NCBI RefSeq assembly: GCF_003096715.1
Contig: NZ_QEOL01000037.1
Coordinates: 1 to 64,000, forward strand
DNA length: 64,000 nucleotides
From: Paraburkholderia silvatlantica
GTDB lineage: Bacteria > Pseudomonadota > Gammaproteobacteria > Burkholderiales > Burkholderiaceae
Direction: 5' to 3'
Below the pieces are notes generated by a model. It did no database searches. It was given only the letters and a program-made list of their open reading frames with translations, and was not told the origin of the DNA. Every line of letters begins with the position of its first letter. Position 1 is the first letter of the stretch. The translations under genes were made by a program, and so were the position numbers. This document shows, piece by piece, positions 42,018 through 55,117 of the stretch.

Positions 42018-43775
42018 ATGACCAACCAACCTGCCCGCGCCACGCCCGATCAGAACGAGCACCAGAAGATCACCGCGTGGAGCCTGATCAAGCCCTACTG
42101 GGTCTCCGAGGAACGATGGATCGCCTGGGGCCTGCTCGTCGCGATCATCGTGATGAACCTGCTCGTCGTGTGGATCAACGTGCGCCTGAACGGCTGGAGC
42201 GCCGAGTTCTACAACGCGTTGCAGGCCAAGGACGTCAAGCGCTTCCCTGCGCTGTTGATGACCTTCACTGAACTGGCCTTCGGCTTCATCATCCTCGCGG
42301 TGTATGGCCGCTATCTGCGCCAGATGCTCGGCTTCCGCTGGCGCCAATGGCTCACCAACCGCTTCCTGAACGAGTGGCTCGGCAAGGGCGCGTTCTACCG
42401 CATCGAGCGCGACCGCCTCGCCGACAACCCCGACCAGCGGATCAGCGACGACCTCCAGTCGTTCGCCACGACCACGCTTTCGCTCACGCTCGACCTGCTC
42501 TCCACGGTCGTCACCCTGATCTCGTTCATCACGATCCTGTGGACGCTCGCGGGCGCGCTCACCGTCACGCTGGGCGGCCAACCGCTCGCGATTCCGGGCT
42601 ACATGGTCTGGGCCGCCGCGCTCTATGCCGTGTTCGGCTCGCTCGTGATCCAGAAGGTCGGCCACCCGCTCGTGTCGATCAACTATCAACAACAAAAGGT
42701 GGAGGCGGACTTCCGCTTCGGCCTGATCCGCCTGCGCGAAAACGCCGAGCAGATCGCCCTCTACGACGGCATGGACACCGAGCGCGGCAACGCGCAAGGC
42801 CTCTTCGCGCACATCAAGGACAACTGGTGGCGCGTGATGAAGTACACCAAGCGCCTCACCTTCGTGCTGAGCTTCTACGGCCAGATCGCCATCATCTTCC
42901 CGCTCGTGGTGGCGGCGCCGCGCTACTTCGCGGGCGCCTTCACGTTCGGCGTGCTGATGCAGATCTCGCAGGCGTTCGGTACCGTGAGCGACTCGTTCTC
43001 GTGGTTCATCAACAGTTACTCCACGCTGGTCGAATGGCGCGCTACCGTGAATCGTCTGCGCGAATTCGTGCGTGTGGTGCACTCGCCGCGCCTGAAGGAA
43101 TCGGTCTCGCCCGCCACCGAGCACGGCGGCATCAATCTGCACTTCATCGACAACAACGAGCTCGCCACCGAACATCTCAAGCTCTCGCTGCCCAACGGCA
43201 TGCCGCTCTCGGAAGTGCGCGACATCGCCATCAAGCCGGGCTCGCGCTGGCTCGTGCGCGGGCCTTCGGGCGCGGGCAAGAGCACGCTGATGCGCGCGCT
43301 CGCGGGCCTCTGGCCGTTCGGCGAAGGCTCGATCGACGCGCCTGTGGATGCGCGCATGATGTTCATCCCGCAGCAGAGCTATCTGCCCATCGGCACGCTC
43401 AAGGCGGCGCTCACCTACCCCTCGCCCGCCGACGACTACAGCGACGATGACTGCCGCGAAGCGCTGCGCGCCTGCCGCCTCGAAGAGTACGTGGATCGTC
43501 TCGCCGAATCGGCGCACTGGTCGCGCGTGCTCTCGCCTGGCGAGCAGCAACGCCTTGCAGGCGCACGCGTGCTGCTGCACAAGCCCGACTATCTGTTCCT
43601 CGACGAAGCGACGAGCGCGCTCGACCCCGACAACGAAAGCCGTCTCTACAAGCTGTTCATGGAGCGCCTGCCCAAGGCGGCGATCGTGAGCGTCGCGCAC
43701 CGCGAGTCGCTTGCGGCCTACCATCACGAAACGCTCGAGATCGAGCGCATGCCCGAAGAGCGGGTTGCCGCGTGA
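42018..43775 (+). CDS. ABC transporter, fused permease and ATPase (SbmA/BacA-YddA type)
   Basis: The 585-residue half-transporter has an N-terminal SbmA/BacA-like membrane domain (about 1-330; six helices, with FRWRQWLTNRFLNEWL and NPDQRISDDLQSF, the ABC_membrane_2 signature) and a C-terminal ATPase. The ATPase has Walker A GPSGAGKST, signature LSPGEQQRLAGARVL, Walker B LFLDEATSALD. Homologues take up peptides, vitamin B12 or long-chain fatty acids; the substrate here is unknown. ATG 42018 has CAGGA upstream; the frame is open 20 codons further. The next gene overlaps its stop (GTGA). Confidence 0.9.
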   Translation: MTNQPARATPDQNEHQKITAWSLIKPYWVSEERWIAWGLLVAIIVMNLLVVWINVRLNGWSAEFYNALQAKDVKRFPALLMTFTELAFGFIILAVYGRYLRQMLGFRWRQWLTNRFLNEWLGKGAFYRIERDRLADNPDQRISDDLQSFATTTLSLTLDLLSTVVTLISFITILWTLAGALTVTLGGQPLAIPGYMVWAAALYAVFGSLVIQKVGHPLVSINYQQQKVEADFRFGLIRLRENAEQIALYDGMDTERGNAQGLFAHIKDNWWRVMKYTKRLTFVLSFYGQIAIIFPLVVAAPRYFAGAFTFGVLMQISQAFGTVSDSFSWFINSYSTLVEWRATVNRLREFVRVVHSPRLKESVSPATEHGGINLHFIDNNELATEHLKLSLPNGMPLSEVRDIAIKPGSRWLVRGPSGAGKSTLMRALAGLWPFGEGSIDAPVDARMMFIPQQSYLPIGTLKAALTYPSPADDYSDDDCREALRACRLEEYVDRLAESAHWSRVLSPGEQQRLAGARVLLHKPDYLFLDEATSALDPDNESRLYKLFMERLPKAAIVSVAHRESLAAYHHETLEIERMPEERVAA

Positions 43776-44539
43776 GCGCAAGCGCGGCGCGCGTCGTGCT
43801 GATCACGGGCGCGGGCTCGGGGATCGGCGCGGCGCTCGCGCGTCGCATCGCGGCGCCTCGCGTGGCGTTGATGCTGCACGCGCGCGGTGCGGATGAAGCG
43901 GCGCGCGCCCGGCTCGCCGCCGTGGCCGCCGAGTGCGAACAGCGCGGCTCGACCTGCGCCACCGCATACGGCAATCTCGCGCAGGCCGGCGAGGCGAGCG
44001 CCCTCGTGGACGCCACGCTCGCGCACTTCGGCGCACTCGACCAGCTCGTCGCCAACGCCGGGCATGCGCAGCGCCAGACACTCGCCGCGCTCGACGCCGC
44101 CTCGCTCGAAGGCGCATTCGCCGCCATGCCCGCCGCGTTCGCCGCGCTCGTGCAACGCGCGCAACCGGCGCTGGAACGCTCGGCGCGCGCCCGCGTGGTC
44201 GCGCTGAGTTCGTTCGTCGCACACCGCTACCGTGCCGGCGCGCCGTTCGCGGCCACGGCCGCCGCGAAGGCCGCGCTCGAATCGCTGGCGAAAACCGCCG
44301 CGGCGGAGCTGGCGCCGCACGGCGTGACCGTGAACTGCGTCGCACCCGGCTATACGCGCAAGGACAAGGGCCCCACGCCGGAAAACGCGCCGGCGTGGGA
44401 GCGTGCGGCGCAGGAAACGCCGCTCGGCCACGTGGCCGACCCCGCCGACGTCGCCGAACTCATCGCCTTCCTGCTCTCGGACGCCGCGCGCCACATCACC
44501 GGCCAGGTGATTCATGTCGATGGCGGGCTCACGCTCTAG
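43772..44539 (+). CDS. SDR-family oxidoreductase with non-canonical active site
   Basis: The 255-residue Rossmann-fold protein has the cofactor motif TGAGSGIG (12-19), NAG (95-97), the catalytic-type Ser in LSSF (146-147), and the C-terminal HITGQVIHVDGG. The YxxxK active-site motif is changed: Lys is at 166, but position 162 is Thr (FAATAAAK), so the proton-donating Tyr is missing. It may use another residue or have lost classical activity. It starts at GTG 43772, overlapping the ABC gene stop by four bases, so the two are probably translated together. Confidence 0.85.
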   Translation: MSASAARVVLITGAGSGIGAALARRIAAPRVALMLHARGADEAARARLAAVAAECEQRGSTCATAYGNLAQAGEASALVDATLAHFGALDQLVANAGHAQRQTLAALDAASLEGAFAAMPAAFAALVQRAQPALERSARARVVALSSFVAHRYRAGAPFAATAAAKAALESLAKTAAAELAPHGVTVNCVAPGYTRKDKGPTPENAPAWERAAQETPLGHVADPADVAELIAFLLSDAARHITGQVIHVDGGLTL

Positions 44540-44602
44540 CGCCGTGCGGTTGTCACCGCGCGTCATCGTTCGCTCGCCATCGAACTAAATACCGGAATAC
44601 AA

Positions 44603-44616
44603 CGCTAGCGCTAGCG
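44603..44616. promoter_or_regulatory. 14-bp perfect palindrome upstream of the MFS gene
   Basis: CGCTAGCGCTAGCG is fully self-complementary and lies in the 281-bp gap between the SDR and MFS genes. It is a candidate operator; no regulator gene is adjacent. Confidence 0.4.
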
Positions 44617-44820
44617 GGCCCCCAAATTGCCCCTCGCCTCAGCGCGGTTTCGCACCGTAAAATACCCCTCCAGCACACCGGAGACGGGCGGCGGCGCACC
44701 GCGCAGCCCGTCAGCGTCAAGCGCACACGCCACCCAACGCGTGCGGCGCCAGCCGGGTCGCAAGCGCCGCGCGCGCCCGCCCGGTTCGTTGCGCGCACAA
44801 CAATATGGGGAAGACACGCG

Positions 44821-46116
44821 ATGGGCTACTTTCACTGGTTCACCGAGTTGAACGCGCGCGAGCGGCGCACGCTCTACGCGGGGTTCGGCGGCTACGCCGT
44901 CGACGCGTTCGACTTCATGATCTACTCGTTCCTGATCCCGACGCTCATCGCGGCCTGGGGCATGACCAGGAGCGAGGCCGGCATGATCGCGACCAGTTCG
45001 CTGATTTCGTCGGCGATCGGCGGCTGGCTCGCCGGCATCCTCGCCGACCGCTACGGCCGCGTGCGCGTGCTGCAGTGGACCATCGCCACCTTCGCGCTCT
45101 TCACCTGCCTCTCCGGCTTCACGCATTCGTTCTGGCAACTGCTCGCCACGCGCACGCTGCAGGGCATCGGCTTTGGCGGCGAATGGACGGTCGTCACGAT
45201 GATGATGGCCGAAACGATCCGCTCGCCCCAGCATCGCGCGAAGGCCGTGGGCACGGTACAGAGCAGCTGGTCGTTCGGCTGGGGCGCGGCCGCGATCCTC
45301 TACTGGGCCTTCTTCGCCCTGCTGCCCGAGGAATACGCATGGCGCGCGTGCTTCTGGATCGGCATCGCGCCTGCGCTCTGGATTCTCTATGTGCGCCGCA
45401 ACGTGAGCGACCCCGACGTGTTCGTCGCCACCCGCCGCGCGCGCGAAAGCGGCGCGATGCAAAGCCACTTCATGCAGATCTTCGCGCCCGCCCATCTGGC
45501 CACCACCCTGCTCGGCAGCGCGCTGTGCACCGGCATGCTCGGCGGCTACTACGCCATCACCACCTGGCTGCCCACCTATCTCAAGACGGTGCGCCATCTC
45601 TCGGTGTTCAACACGAGCGGCTATCTGATCGTGCTGATCGTCGGCTCGTTCACGGGCTATATCGTCGGCGCGATCCTGTGCGACAAGATCGGCCGGCGCG
45701 CCTCGTTCATCCTGTTCGCCATCGGCTCGTTCGCGCTCGGCATGGCCTACACGATGCTGCCCATCACCGACACCGCCATGCTCCTGCTCGGCTTTCCGCT
45801 CGGCATCGTCGTGCAGGGCATTTTCGCGGGCGTGGGCGCGTATCTCTCGGAGCTCTATCCGAACGCGATTCGCGGCTCGGGCCAGGGCTTCTGCTACAAC
45901 CTCGGGCGCGGTCTCGGCTCGTTCTTCCCGATTCTCGTGGGCACGTTCGCGCAAACCACCTCGCTTGTGAAAGCGATCGGCGCGGTGGCGGGCGCAGGCT
46001 ACCTGCTCGTGATCGTCGCGGCGCTATGCCTGCCGGAAACAAAGGGCAAGGTGCTGACCGAAGAAACGCACGACGAGGCAGCCGAACGCCCGTCTGCTCG
46101 ATCCGCTGCACGATGA
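44821..46116 (+). CDS. MFS transporter (metabolite:H+ symporter branch)
   Basis: The 431-residue protein has twelve predicted helices. The loop 2-3 motif LADRYGRVRVL and the helix-4 region RTLQGIGFGGEWTVVTMMMAE are hallmarks of the metabolite:H+ symporter/sialate-type branch. The substrate may be an aromatic or organic acid, but cannot be specified. ATG 44821 has GGGGAAG upstream; the reading frame is open far back through the SDR gene, but that is not used. A D-amino acid dehydrogenase gene follows after 49 bp. Confidence 0.88.
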   Translation: MGYFHWFTELNARERRTLYAGFGGYAVDAFDFMIYSFLIPTLIAAWGMTRSEAGMIATSSLISSAIGGWLAGILADRYGRVRVLQWTIATFALFTCLSGFTHSFWQLLATRTLQGIGFGGEWTVVTMMMAETIRSPQHRAKAVGTVQSSWSFGWGAAAILYWAFFALLPEEYAWRACFWIGIAPALWILYVRRNVSDPDVFVATRRARESGAMQSHFMQIFAPAHLATTLLGSALCTGMLGGYYAITTWLPTYLKTVRHLSVFNTSGYLIVLIVGSFTGYIVGAILCDKIGRRASFILFAIGSFALGMAYTMLPITDTAMLLLGFPLGIVVQGIFAGVGAYLSELYPNAIRGSGQGFCYNLGRGLGSFFPILVGTFAQTTSLVKAIGAVAGAGYLLVIVAALCLPETKGKVLTEETHDEAAERPSARSAAR

Positions 46117-46165
46117 GCACGAACGTGCTGCAATACCCACCGTCCCTTCCCGTTGTACTCCCGGC

Positions 46166-47530
46166 ATGAAAACGATCGTCCTCGGCGCCGGTGTGATCGG
46201 CGTCGCCACTGCGTACTATCTGAGCGAACGAGGCTGCGACGTCACGGTCGTCGAACGGGAACCGGGCGTCGCGCTCGGCACGAGCTTCGGCAATGCCGGT
46301 GTCATCGCGCCCGGCTATGTCACGCCATGGGCCGCGCCCGGCATGCCCGCGAAGCTGATCAAGTACCTGCTCAAGCCTGCTTCGCCCCTCATCTTCCGGC
46401 CCACGCTCGACGTCGCGCAGTGGCGCTGGATCGCGCGCTGGCTGCGCGAATGCGATCTCGCGCGCTTTCGCGTGAACAAGCAGCGCATGCAGCGCATTGC
46501 CTATTACAGCCGCGAATGCCTGCATGCGTTTCGCGCCACGCACGCGTTCGAGTACGGGCGTAGCCAGGGGTATCTCCAGCTCTTTCGCAGCGACTACGAC
46601 CTCGAACTCGCGCAGCCGGCGCTCGGCGTGCTGCGCGACGCGGGCATCGCCTATCGCGAGCTCGATTCCGCCGCCTGCGCGCAGGTCGAGCCAGGCCTCG
46701 CCTGGTCTCGCGCGAAGCCGGTGGCCGGCGTGTATCTGCCCGACGACGAGGCCGGCGACTGTGCACGCTTCACGCGCGAACTGCGCGCCGTGTGCGAGGC
46801 GAAAGGCGTGACGTTCCGGTTCGATACCGAAGTGCTCGCGCTCGAAGCCGCGGGCGGCAAAGTAAGCGGCGTGCGCGTGCGTGCCGTGCCCGGCCGCGGC
46901 AAGGCGAACAACCGCAAGGACCGGCGCGAGCAACGCCGCGCGCCGGCGGAAGTGCTGCGCCCGGCCGAGCGCAGCGAGCCCTCCGACGACACGCCCCACA
47001 CGCTCGCCGCCGACGCCGTGGTGGTCGCACTGGGCGTGGAGAGCGCGGCGCTCGTCGCGCCGCTCGGCGTGCGCGTGCCGCTGTATCCGGTGAAAGGCTA
47101 TTCGGCCACGCTGCCCGTGGTCGACGAGCAGAAGGCTCCGCGCGCCGCGCTCATGGACGAGTCGCTCAAGACGGCGATCACGCGCTTCGGCCCGTATCTG
47201 CGTGTGGCGGGCACGGCGGAACTGGGCGACCACCGCGCGACGCTGCGCGAGCAGGCGCTGCAGACGCTCATGAAGGTGCTCGACGACTGGTTCCCGCACG
47301 CCGCGACGCCTTCGTCGGCGCAATTCTGGGTGGGGCGCCGGCCGATGGTGCCGGACGGCGCGCCGCTGCTCGGCACGTCGGGCGTGGATGGCCTGTGGCT
47401 GAACGTCGGGCACGGCTCGACGGGCTGGGCGATGTCGATGGGCTCGGGCCGCGTGCTCGCGGACCTCGTCACGCAGCGTTCGCCGGAAATCGATCTCGAT
47501 GGGTTGACGCTGGCGCGGTATCGCCACTAA
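46166..47530 (+). CDS. dadA: D-amino acid dehydrogenase (DadA-like), with an internal basic insert
   Basis: The 454-residue FAD enzyme oxidises D-amino acids to oxo acids at the membrane, feeding electrons to the quinone pool. The N-terminal dinucleotide motif VLGAGVIGVATAYYL, TSFGNAGVIAPGYVTPWA and the C-terminal GWAMSMGSGRVLADL match DadA. Residues about 243-277 (GRGKANNRKDRREQRR...) form a charged, low-complexity insert not found in the 432-residue E. coli enzyme. No strong ribosome binding site precedes ATG 46166. No alanine racemase (dadX) is next to it. Confidence 0.85.
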   Translation: MKTIVLGAGVIGVATAYYLSERGCDVTVVEREPGVALGTSFGNAGVIAPGYVTPWAAPGMPAKLIKYLLKPASPLIFRPTLDVAQWRWIARWLRECDLARFRVNKQRMQRIAYYSRECLHAFRATHAFEYGRSQGYLQLFRSDYDLELAQPALGVLRDAGIAYRELDSAACAQVEPGLAWSRAKPVAGVYLPDDEAGDCARFTRELRAVCEAKGVTFRFDTEVLALEAAGGKVSGVRVRAVPGRGKANNRKDRREQRRAPAEVLRPAERSEPSDDTPHTLAADAVVVALGVESAALVAPLGVRVPLYPVKGYSATLPVVDEQKAPRAALMDESLKTAITRFGPYLRVAGTAELGDHRATLREQALQTLMKVLDDWFPHAATPSSAQFWVGRRPMVPDGAPLLGTSGVDGLWLNVGHGSTGWAMSMGSGRVLADLVTQRSPEIDLDGLTLARYRH

Positions 47531-47563
47531 GCGGCGGCAGAGACCCCAACGCGCGACGAAGCC

Positions 47564-48124
47564 TCAATCGAGCGCGACGCTCGCCAACGCCTCGTAGCGC
47601 GCGCCCTGCCTCGCCAGCGTGCTCGAATAGAGCACCAGCGACTCGAAATGCAACGGCGGCAACGCTTCCCAGCCGCCTGGCGCAGGCGCGCCCACGGCGT
47701 CGCGCGCGAAGCGCGCAAGCGTCACGTGCGGGCGGAAGGCTCGCGCGTCGAGCGGCAATCCCACGTCTCCCATGAGCGAGCGCACGCGCCAGTCGAGCGC
47801 AGTGAACGCATCCGACATCGCGAGCACGGCCACCATGAGGCGCGGATGCGCGCGTCCCGGCCAGCATTCGATATGCGTGACTTGCGCGGGCGGGATGCGC
47901 GGCGCGTGCTCGGCGAGCCGCCGCGAGAGCGCGCGCCCCTGGTCGAACGACATCGCGCCGATGAATGTCACTGTCAGATGGAGTTGCGCATAGGGCACGC
48001 GCCGCGCGTTGGGCGGCACGTCGAGCGCGGCGAGCGCATCGCGCGACGCCGCAGTGGGCGAAAGCGCGATGAAGCAGCGCCGCCATTGCTGCGTGTCGCG
48101 ATCGGTCTCGCGGGCTTCGGACAT
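47564..48124 (-). CDS. thpR: RNA 2',3'-cyclic phosphodiesterase (ThpR/LigT, 2H family)
   Basis: The 186-residue 2H phosphoesterase has the two HxT motifs HLTVTF (N-terminal half) and HVTLARF (C-terminal half), the catalytic pair of the family. The enzyme hydrolyses 2',3'-cyclic phosphates in RNA and can ligate tRNA halves in vitro. It converges with dadA and lies downstream of the gltBD terminator on the same strand. Confidence 0.88.
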   Translation of the reverse strand: MSEARETDRDTQQWRRCFIALSPTAASRDALAALDVPPNARRVPYAQLHLTVTFIGAMSFDQGRALSRRLAEHAPRIPPAQVTHIECWPGRAHPRLMVAVLAMSDAFTALDWRVRSLMGDVGLPLDARAFRPHVTLARFARDAVGAPAPGGWEALPPLHFESLVLYSSTLARQGARYEALASVALD

Positions 48125-48197
48125 GATCGGCGGGCCTCGTTCGGTCGGGCAATCGCGTCATGGTAACCCTGTCTGTCAGCCTGAGTGGGACGCACGT

Positions 48198-48232
48198 AAA
48201 AAAGCCGGGTCACCCTTGCGGGTGCCCGGCTT
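48198..48232 (-). terminator. rho-independent terminator of gltBD
   Basis: The minus strand has AAGCCGGG (48225-48232), a second short inner stem around a GCAA loop, then CCCGGCTT (48202-48209), followed by a run of six T residues (48198-48203). It lies beyond the two gltD tail duplicates, so they are transcribed with gltD. Confidence 0.85.
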
Positions 48233-48290
48233 CGCTCGTTGCGTCTCCTGCCGTCTCCCATGTACCCCGTCTATTGCGGGACACACCGGA

Positions 48291-48360
48291 TTTAACGCGG
48301 CAACTCCGAACTGCCCATCAGATACGCATCGACGGAACGTGCGCACTGACGACCTTCGCG
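48291..48360 (-). repeat. gltD tail duplicate, outer copy
   Basis: These 70 bp repeat the last 23 codons region of gltD plus its stop, matching 48529-48598 except for one synonymous change (AGT for AGC, Ser). The copy is detached from any start codon and is the farther of two downstream of the gene. Confidence 0.98.
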
Positions 48361-48409
48361 TGTCGAACAGAGTTAGCGCTTTAGCGCTTACTCTGGTCCC
48401 AATCCGCGG
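48361..48409. repeat. 49-bp palindrome-bearing spacer, outer copy
   Basis: This spacer separates the two gltD tail duplicates. It carries the inverted repeat 48365-48398 with loop TTTA; it differs from the inner spacer by one base (GAACAG against GACCAG), which breaks one outer pair. Confidence 0.98.
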
Positions 48410-48479
48410 TTTAACGCGGCAACTCCGAACTGCCCATCAGATACGCATCGACGGAACGTGCGCACTGACGACCTTCGCG
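48410..48479 (-). repeat. gltD tail duplicate, inner copy
   Basis: Identical to the outer tail copy (48291-48360) over all 70 bp, and different from the true gltD end by the same single synonymous base. The period between copies is exactly 119 bp. Confidence 0.98.
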
Positions 48480-48528
48480 TGTCGACCAGAGTTAGCGCTT
48501 TAGCGCTTACTCTGGTCCCAATCCGCGG
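48480..48528. repeat. 49-bp palindrome-bearing spacer, inner copy
   Basis: This spacer abuts the true gltD stop codon. Its palindrome (48484-48517) has 15-bp arms with one mismatch around TTTA and would form a strong hairpin in the gltD mRNA. The block CCAATCCGCGG follows it on the gene side. Confidence 0.98.
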
Positions 48529-48529
48529 T

Positions 48530-49996
48530 TTAACGCGGCAACTCCGAGCTGCCCATCAGATACGCATCGACGGAACGTGCGCACTGACGACCTTCGCGGA
48601 TCGCCCACACCACGAGCGACTGGCCGCGGCGCATGTCGCCGGCAGTGAAGACCTTGTCGACCGACGTGTAGTACGCCTTTTCGCCTTCAGTCGAGGCTCG
48701 CACGTTGCCGCGCGCATCCTTCTCGACGCCGAATGCTTCGAGCACCGGCGAAACCGGCTGCGTGAAGCCCATGGCGAGCAGCACGAGATCGGCCTTCATT
48801 TCGAATTCCGAGCCCGGCACTTCGACCATCTTGCCGTCCTTCCACTCCACGCGCGCGGCGATCAGCTTCTCGACCTTGCCGTTCTTGCCTTCGAGGCGCT
48901 TGGTCGCGACCGACCAGTCGCGCGAGCAGCCTTCGTCGTGCGACGACGACGTGCGCAGCTTGATCGGCCAGTACGGCCACACGAGCGGCTTGTTCTCCTC
49001 CTCGGGCGGCTGCGGCAGCAGTTCGAACTGCGTAACGCTCTTCGCGCCGTGACGGTTCGAGGTGCCCACGCAGTCGGAGCCGGTATCGCCGCCGCCGATC
49101 ACGACCACGTGCTTGCCCTTGGCGAGCAGCTGGTTCGGCAGCTTGTCGCCGGCGTTGACCTTGTTCTGCTGCGGCAGGAACTCCATGGCGTAGTAGATGC
49201 CTTCGAGTTCGCGGCCCGGCACAGGCAGATCACGCGGCGTTTCCGAACCGCCTGCGATCACCACGGCGTCGAACTGTTCCTTCAGTTCTTCCGGCGAGAC
49301 CGTTTCCTTCGCCGTGTTGCCGATGTAGGCCGGCAGTTCGCCACGTCCGATGAACACGTTGGTGCGGAACGTCACGCCTTCGGCTTCCATCTGGCGCATG
49401 CGGCGGTCGATCAGCCACTTCTCGAGCTTGAAGTCGGGGATGCCGTAGCGCAGCAGACCACCGATACGGTCGTTCTTCTCGAACACCGTCACGTCGTGGC
49501 CGGCGCGCGCAAGCTGCTGTGCGGCGGCGAGGCCCGCGGGCCCCGAACCGACCACGGCAACCTTCTTGCCCGTCTTGTGCTTCGCGACTTGCGGCGAGAC
49601 CCAGCCTTCGGTCCAGGCCTTGTCGATGATCGCGTGCTCGATCGACTTGATGCCGACCGGATCGTTGTTGATGCCGAGCGTGCACGCCGCTTCGCAGGGC
49701 GCCGGGCAGATGCGGCCCGTGAACTCGGGAAAATTGTTCGTGGAATGCAGGACGTCGATCGCGCTCTTCCAGTCCTGGCGGAACACGAGGTCGTTGAAGT
49801 CCGGAATGATGTTGTTGACCGGGCAGCCGTTGTTGCAGAACGGGATGCCGCAGTCCATGCAGCGTGCGCCCTGGATCTTCGCGTCGGCGTCGGAGAGCGC
49901 CGCGACGAATTCCTTGTAGTGCTTCACGCGCGTGAGCGGTGCTTCGTACGCCTCGTGCTGGCGCTCGAACTCGAGAAAGCCGGTTGCCTTACCCAT
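48530..49996 (-). CDS. gltD: glutamate synthase small subunit GltD
   Basis: GltD passes electrons from NADPH through FAD and Fe-S centres to GltB in ammonia assimilation. The 488-residue protein has the N-terminal cysteine motifs CMDCGIPFCNNGCP and CPAPCEAAC, the FAD motif VVGSGPAGLAAAQQL and the NADPH motif VIGGGDTGSDC. It lies about 119 bp after gltB on the same strand. Its last 70 bp are repeated twice beyond the stop codon, but the gene itself is intact and full length. Confidence 0.96.
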   Translation of the reverse strand: MGKATGFLEFERQHEAYEAPLTRVKHYKEFVAALSDADAKIQGARCMDCGIPFCNNGCPVNNIIPDFNDLVFRQDWKSAIDVLHSTNNFPEFTGRICPAPCEAACTLGINNDPVGIKSIEHAIIDKAWTEGWVSPQVAKHKTGKKVAVVGSGPAGLAAAQQLARAGHDVTVFEKNDRIGGLLRYGIPDFKLEKWLIDRRMRQMEAEGVTFRTNVFIGRGELPAYIGNTAKETVSPEELKEQFDAVVIAGGSETPRDLPVPGRELEGIYYAMEFLPQQNKVNAGDKLPNQLLAKGKHVVVIGGGDTGSDCVGTSNRHGAKSVTQFELLPQPPEEENKPLVWPYWPIKLRTSSSHDEGCSRDWSVATKRLEGKNGKVEKLIAARVEWKDGKMVEVPGSEFEMKADLVLLAMGFTQPVSPVLEAFGVEKDARGNVRASTEGEKAYYTSVDKVFTAGDMRRGQSLVVWAIREGRQCARSVDAYLMGSSELPR

Positions 49997-50115
49997 AGGG
50001 TTCTCGTCTATCTATCTATTCAGTGAGGGGGACCGCGCCTGCCAGCCGCGCCGGGTTGTCGTAACCCGCATCGCGCGGCAGGCGCATCGTCGTGTTCAGT
50101 TCGTCGCCGCGGGAA

Positions 50116-54816
<4,701 letters not shown>

Positions 54817-54949
54817 GGGGACACCGTCAGAGTGGGGCTGTTGCCAGCCGTTGTGTTCTTTGATTCCCGCCGCTTGCGTGACCGCTGTACGGCGTTGCGC
54901 GGGGTATTACGTGCTTCCCGCGTTATGCGCCCAGGAGAGCCGAAAGGCG

Positions 54950-54978
54950 AATATACGCGACGAATCAAGGGGATGCAA
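54950..54978 (-). promoter_or_regulatory. candidate promoter of gltBD
   Basis: On the minus strand TTGCAT (54973-54978) and TATATT (54950-54955) are 17 bp apart. The -10 box matches at five of six bases, the -35 only at three. The start would fall near 54943, leaving a leader of about 126 nt before gltB. Confidence 0.5.
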
Positions 54979-55058
54979 ATAAAACGTGATGATTGAACCC
55001 CTATTATCGAGTTGGTGCATTCGCACAATTTTTTATTGGGGACATATTAATTTGGGGC

Positions 55059-55087
55059 AAAAGAAAACGGCATCCGAAGATGCCGTT
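55059..55087 (-). terminator. rho-independent terminator of the RAYT-like gene
   Basis: The minus strand has AACGGCATC (55079-55087), a TTCG tetraloop, and GATGCCGTT (55066-55074), followed by TTCTTTT. A perfect 9-bp stem with a UUCG loop is a very strong terminator. It lies 30 bp after the stop codon. Confidence 0.92.
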
Positions 55088-55117
55088 CATCTCGTAAGCA
55101 ATTGATCCGAAAAGCAA

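Noticed and set aside
43933..44820. Upstream in-frame extension of the MFS transporter
   Set aside because: It overlaps the SDR gene in another frame and lacks MFS-like sequence; a good ribosome binding site precedes ATG 44821.
48009..48503. Plus-strand open frames running through the gltD tail repeats
   Set aside because: They arise because the tail unit is open in the antisense frame; there is no ribosome binding site and no protein similarity.
48291..48528. CRISPR-like interpretation of the repeats beside gltD
   Set aside because: The repeated unit is a 70-bp gene tail plus a nearly constant 49-bp spacer; CRISPR spacers would be unique and the repeats short. No cas genes are present.
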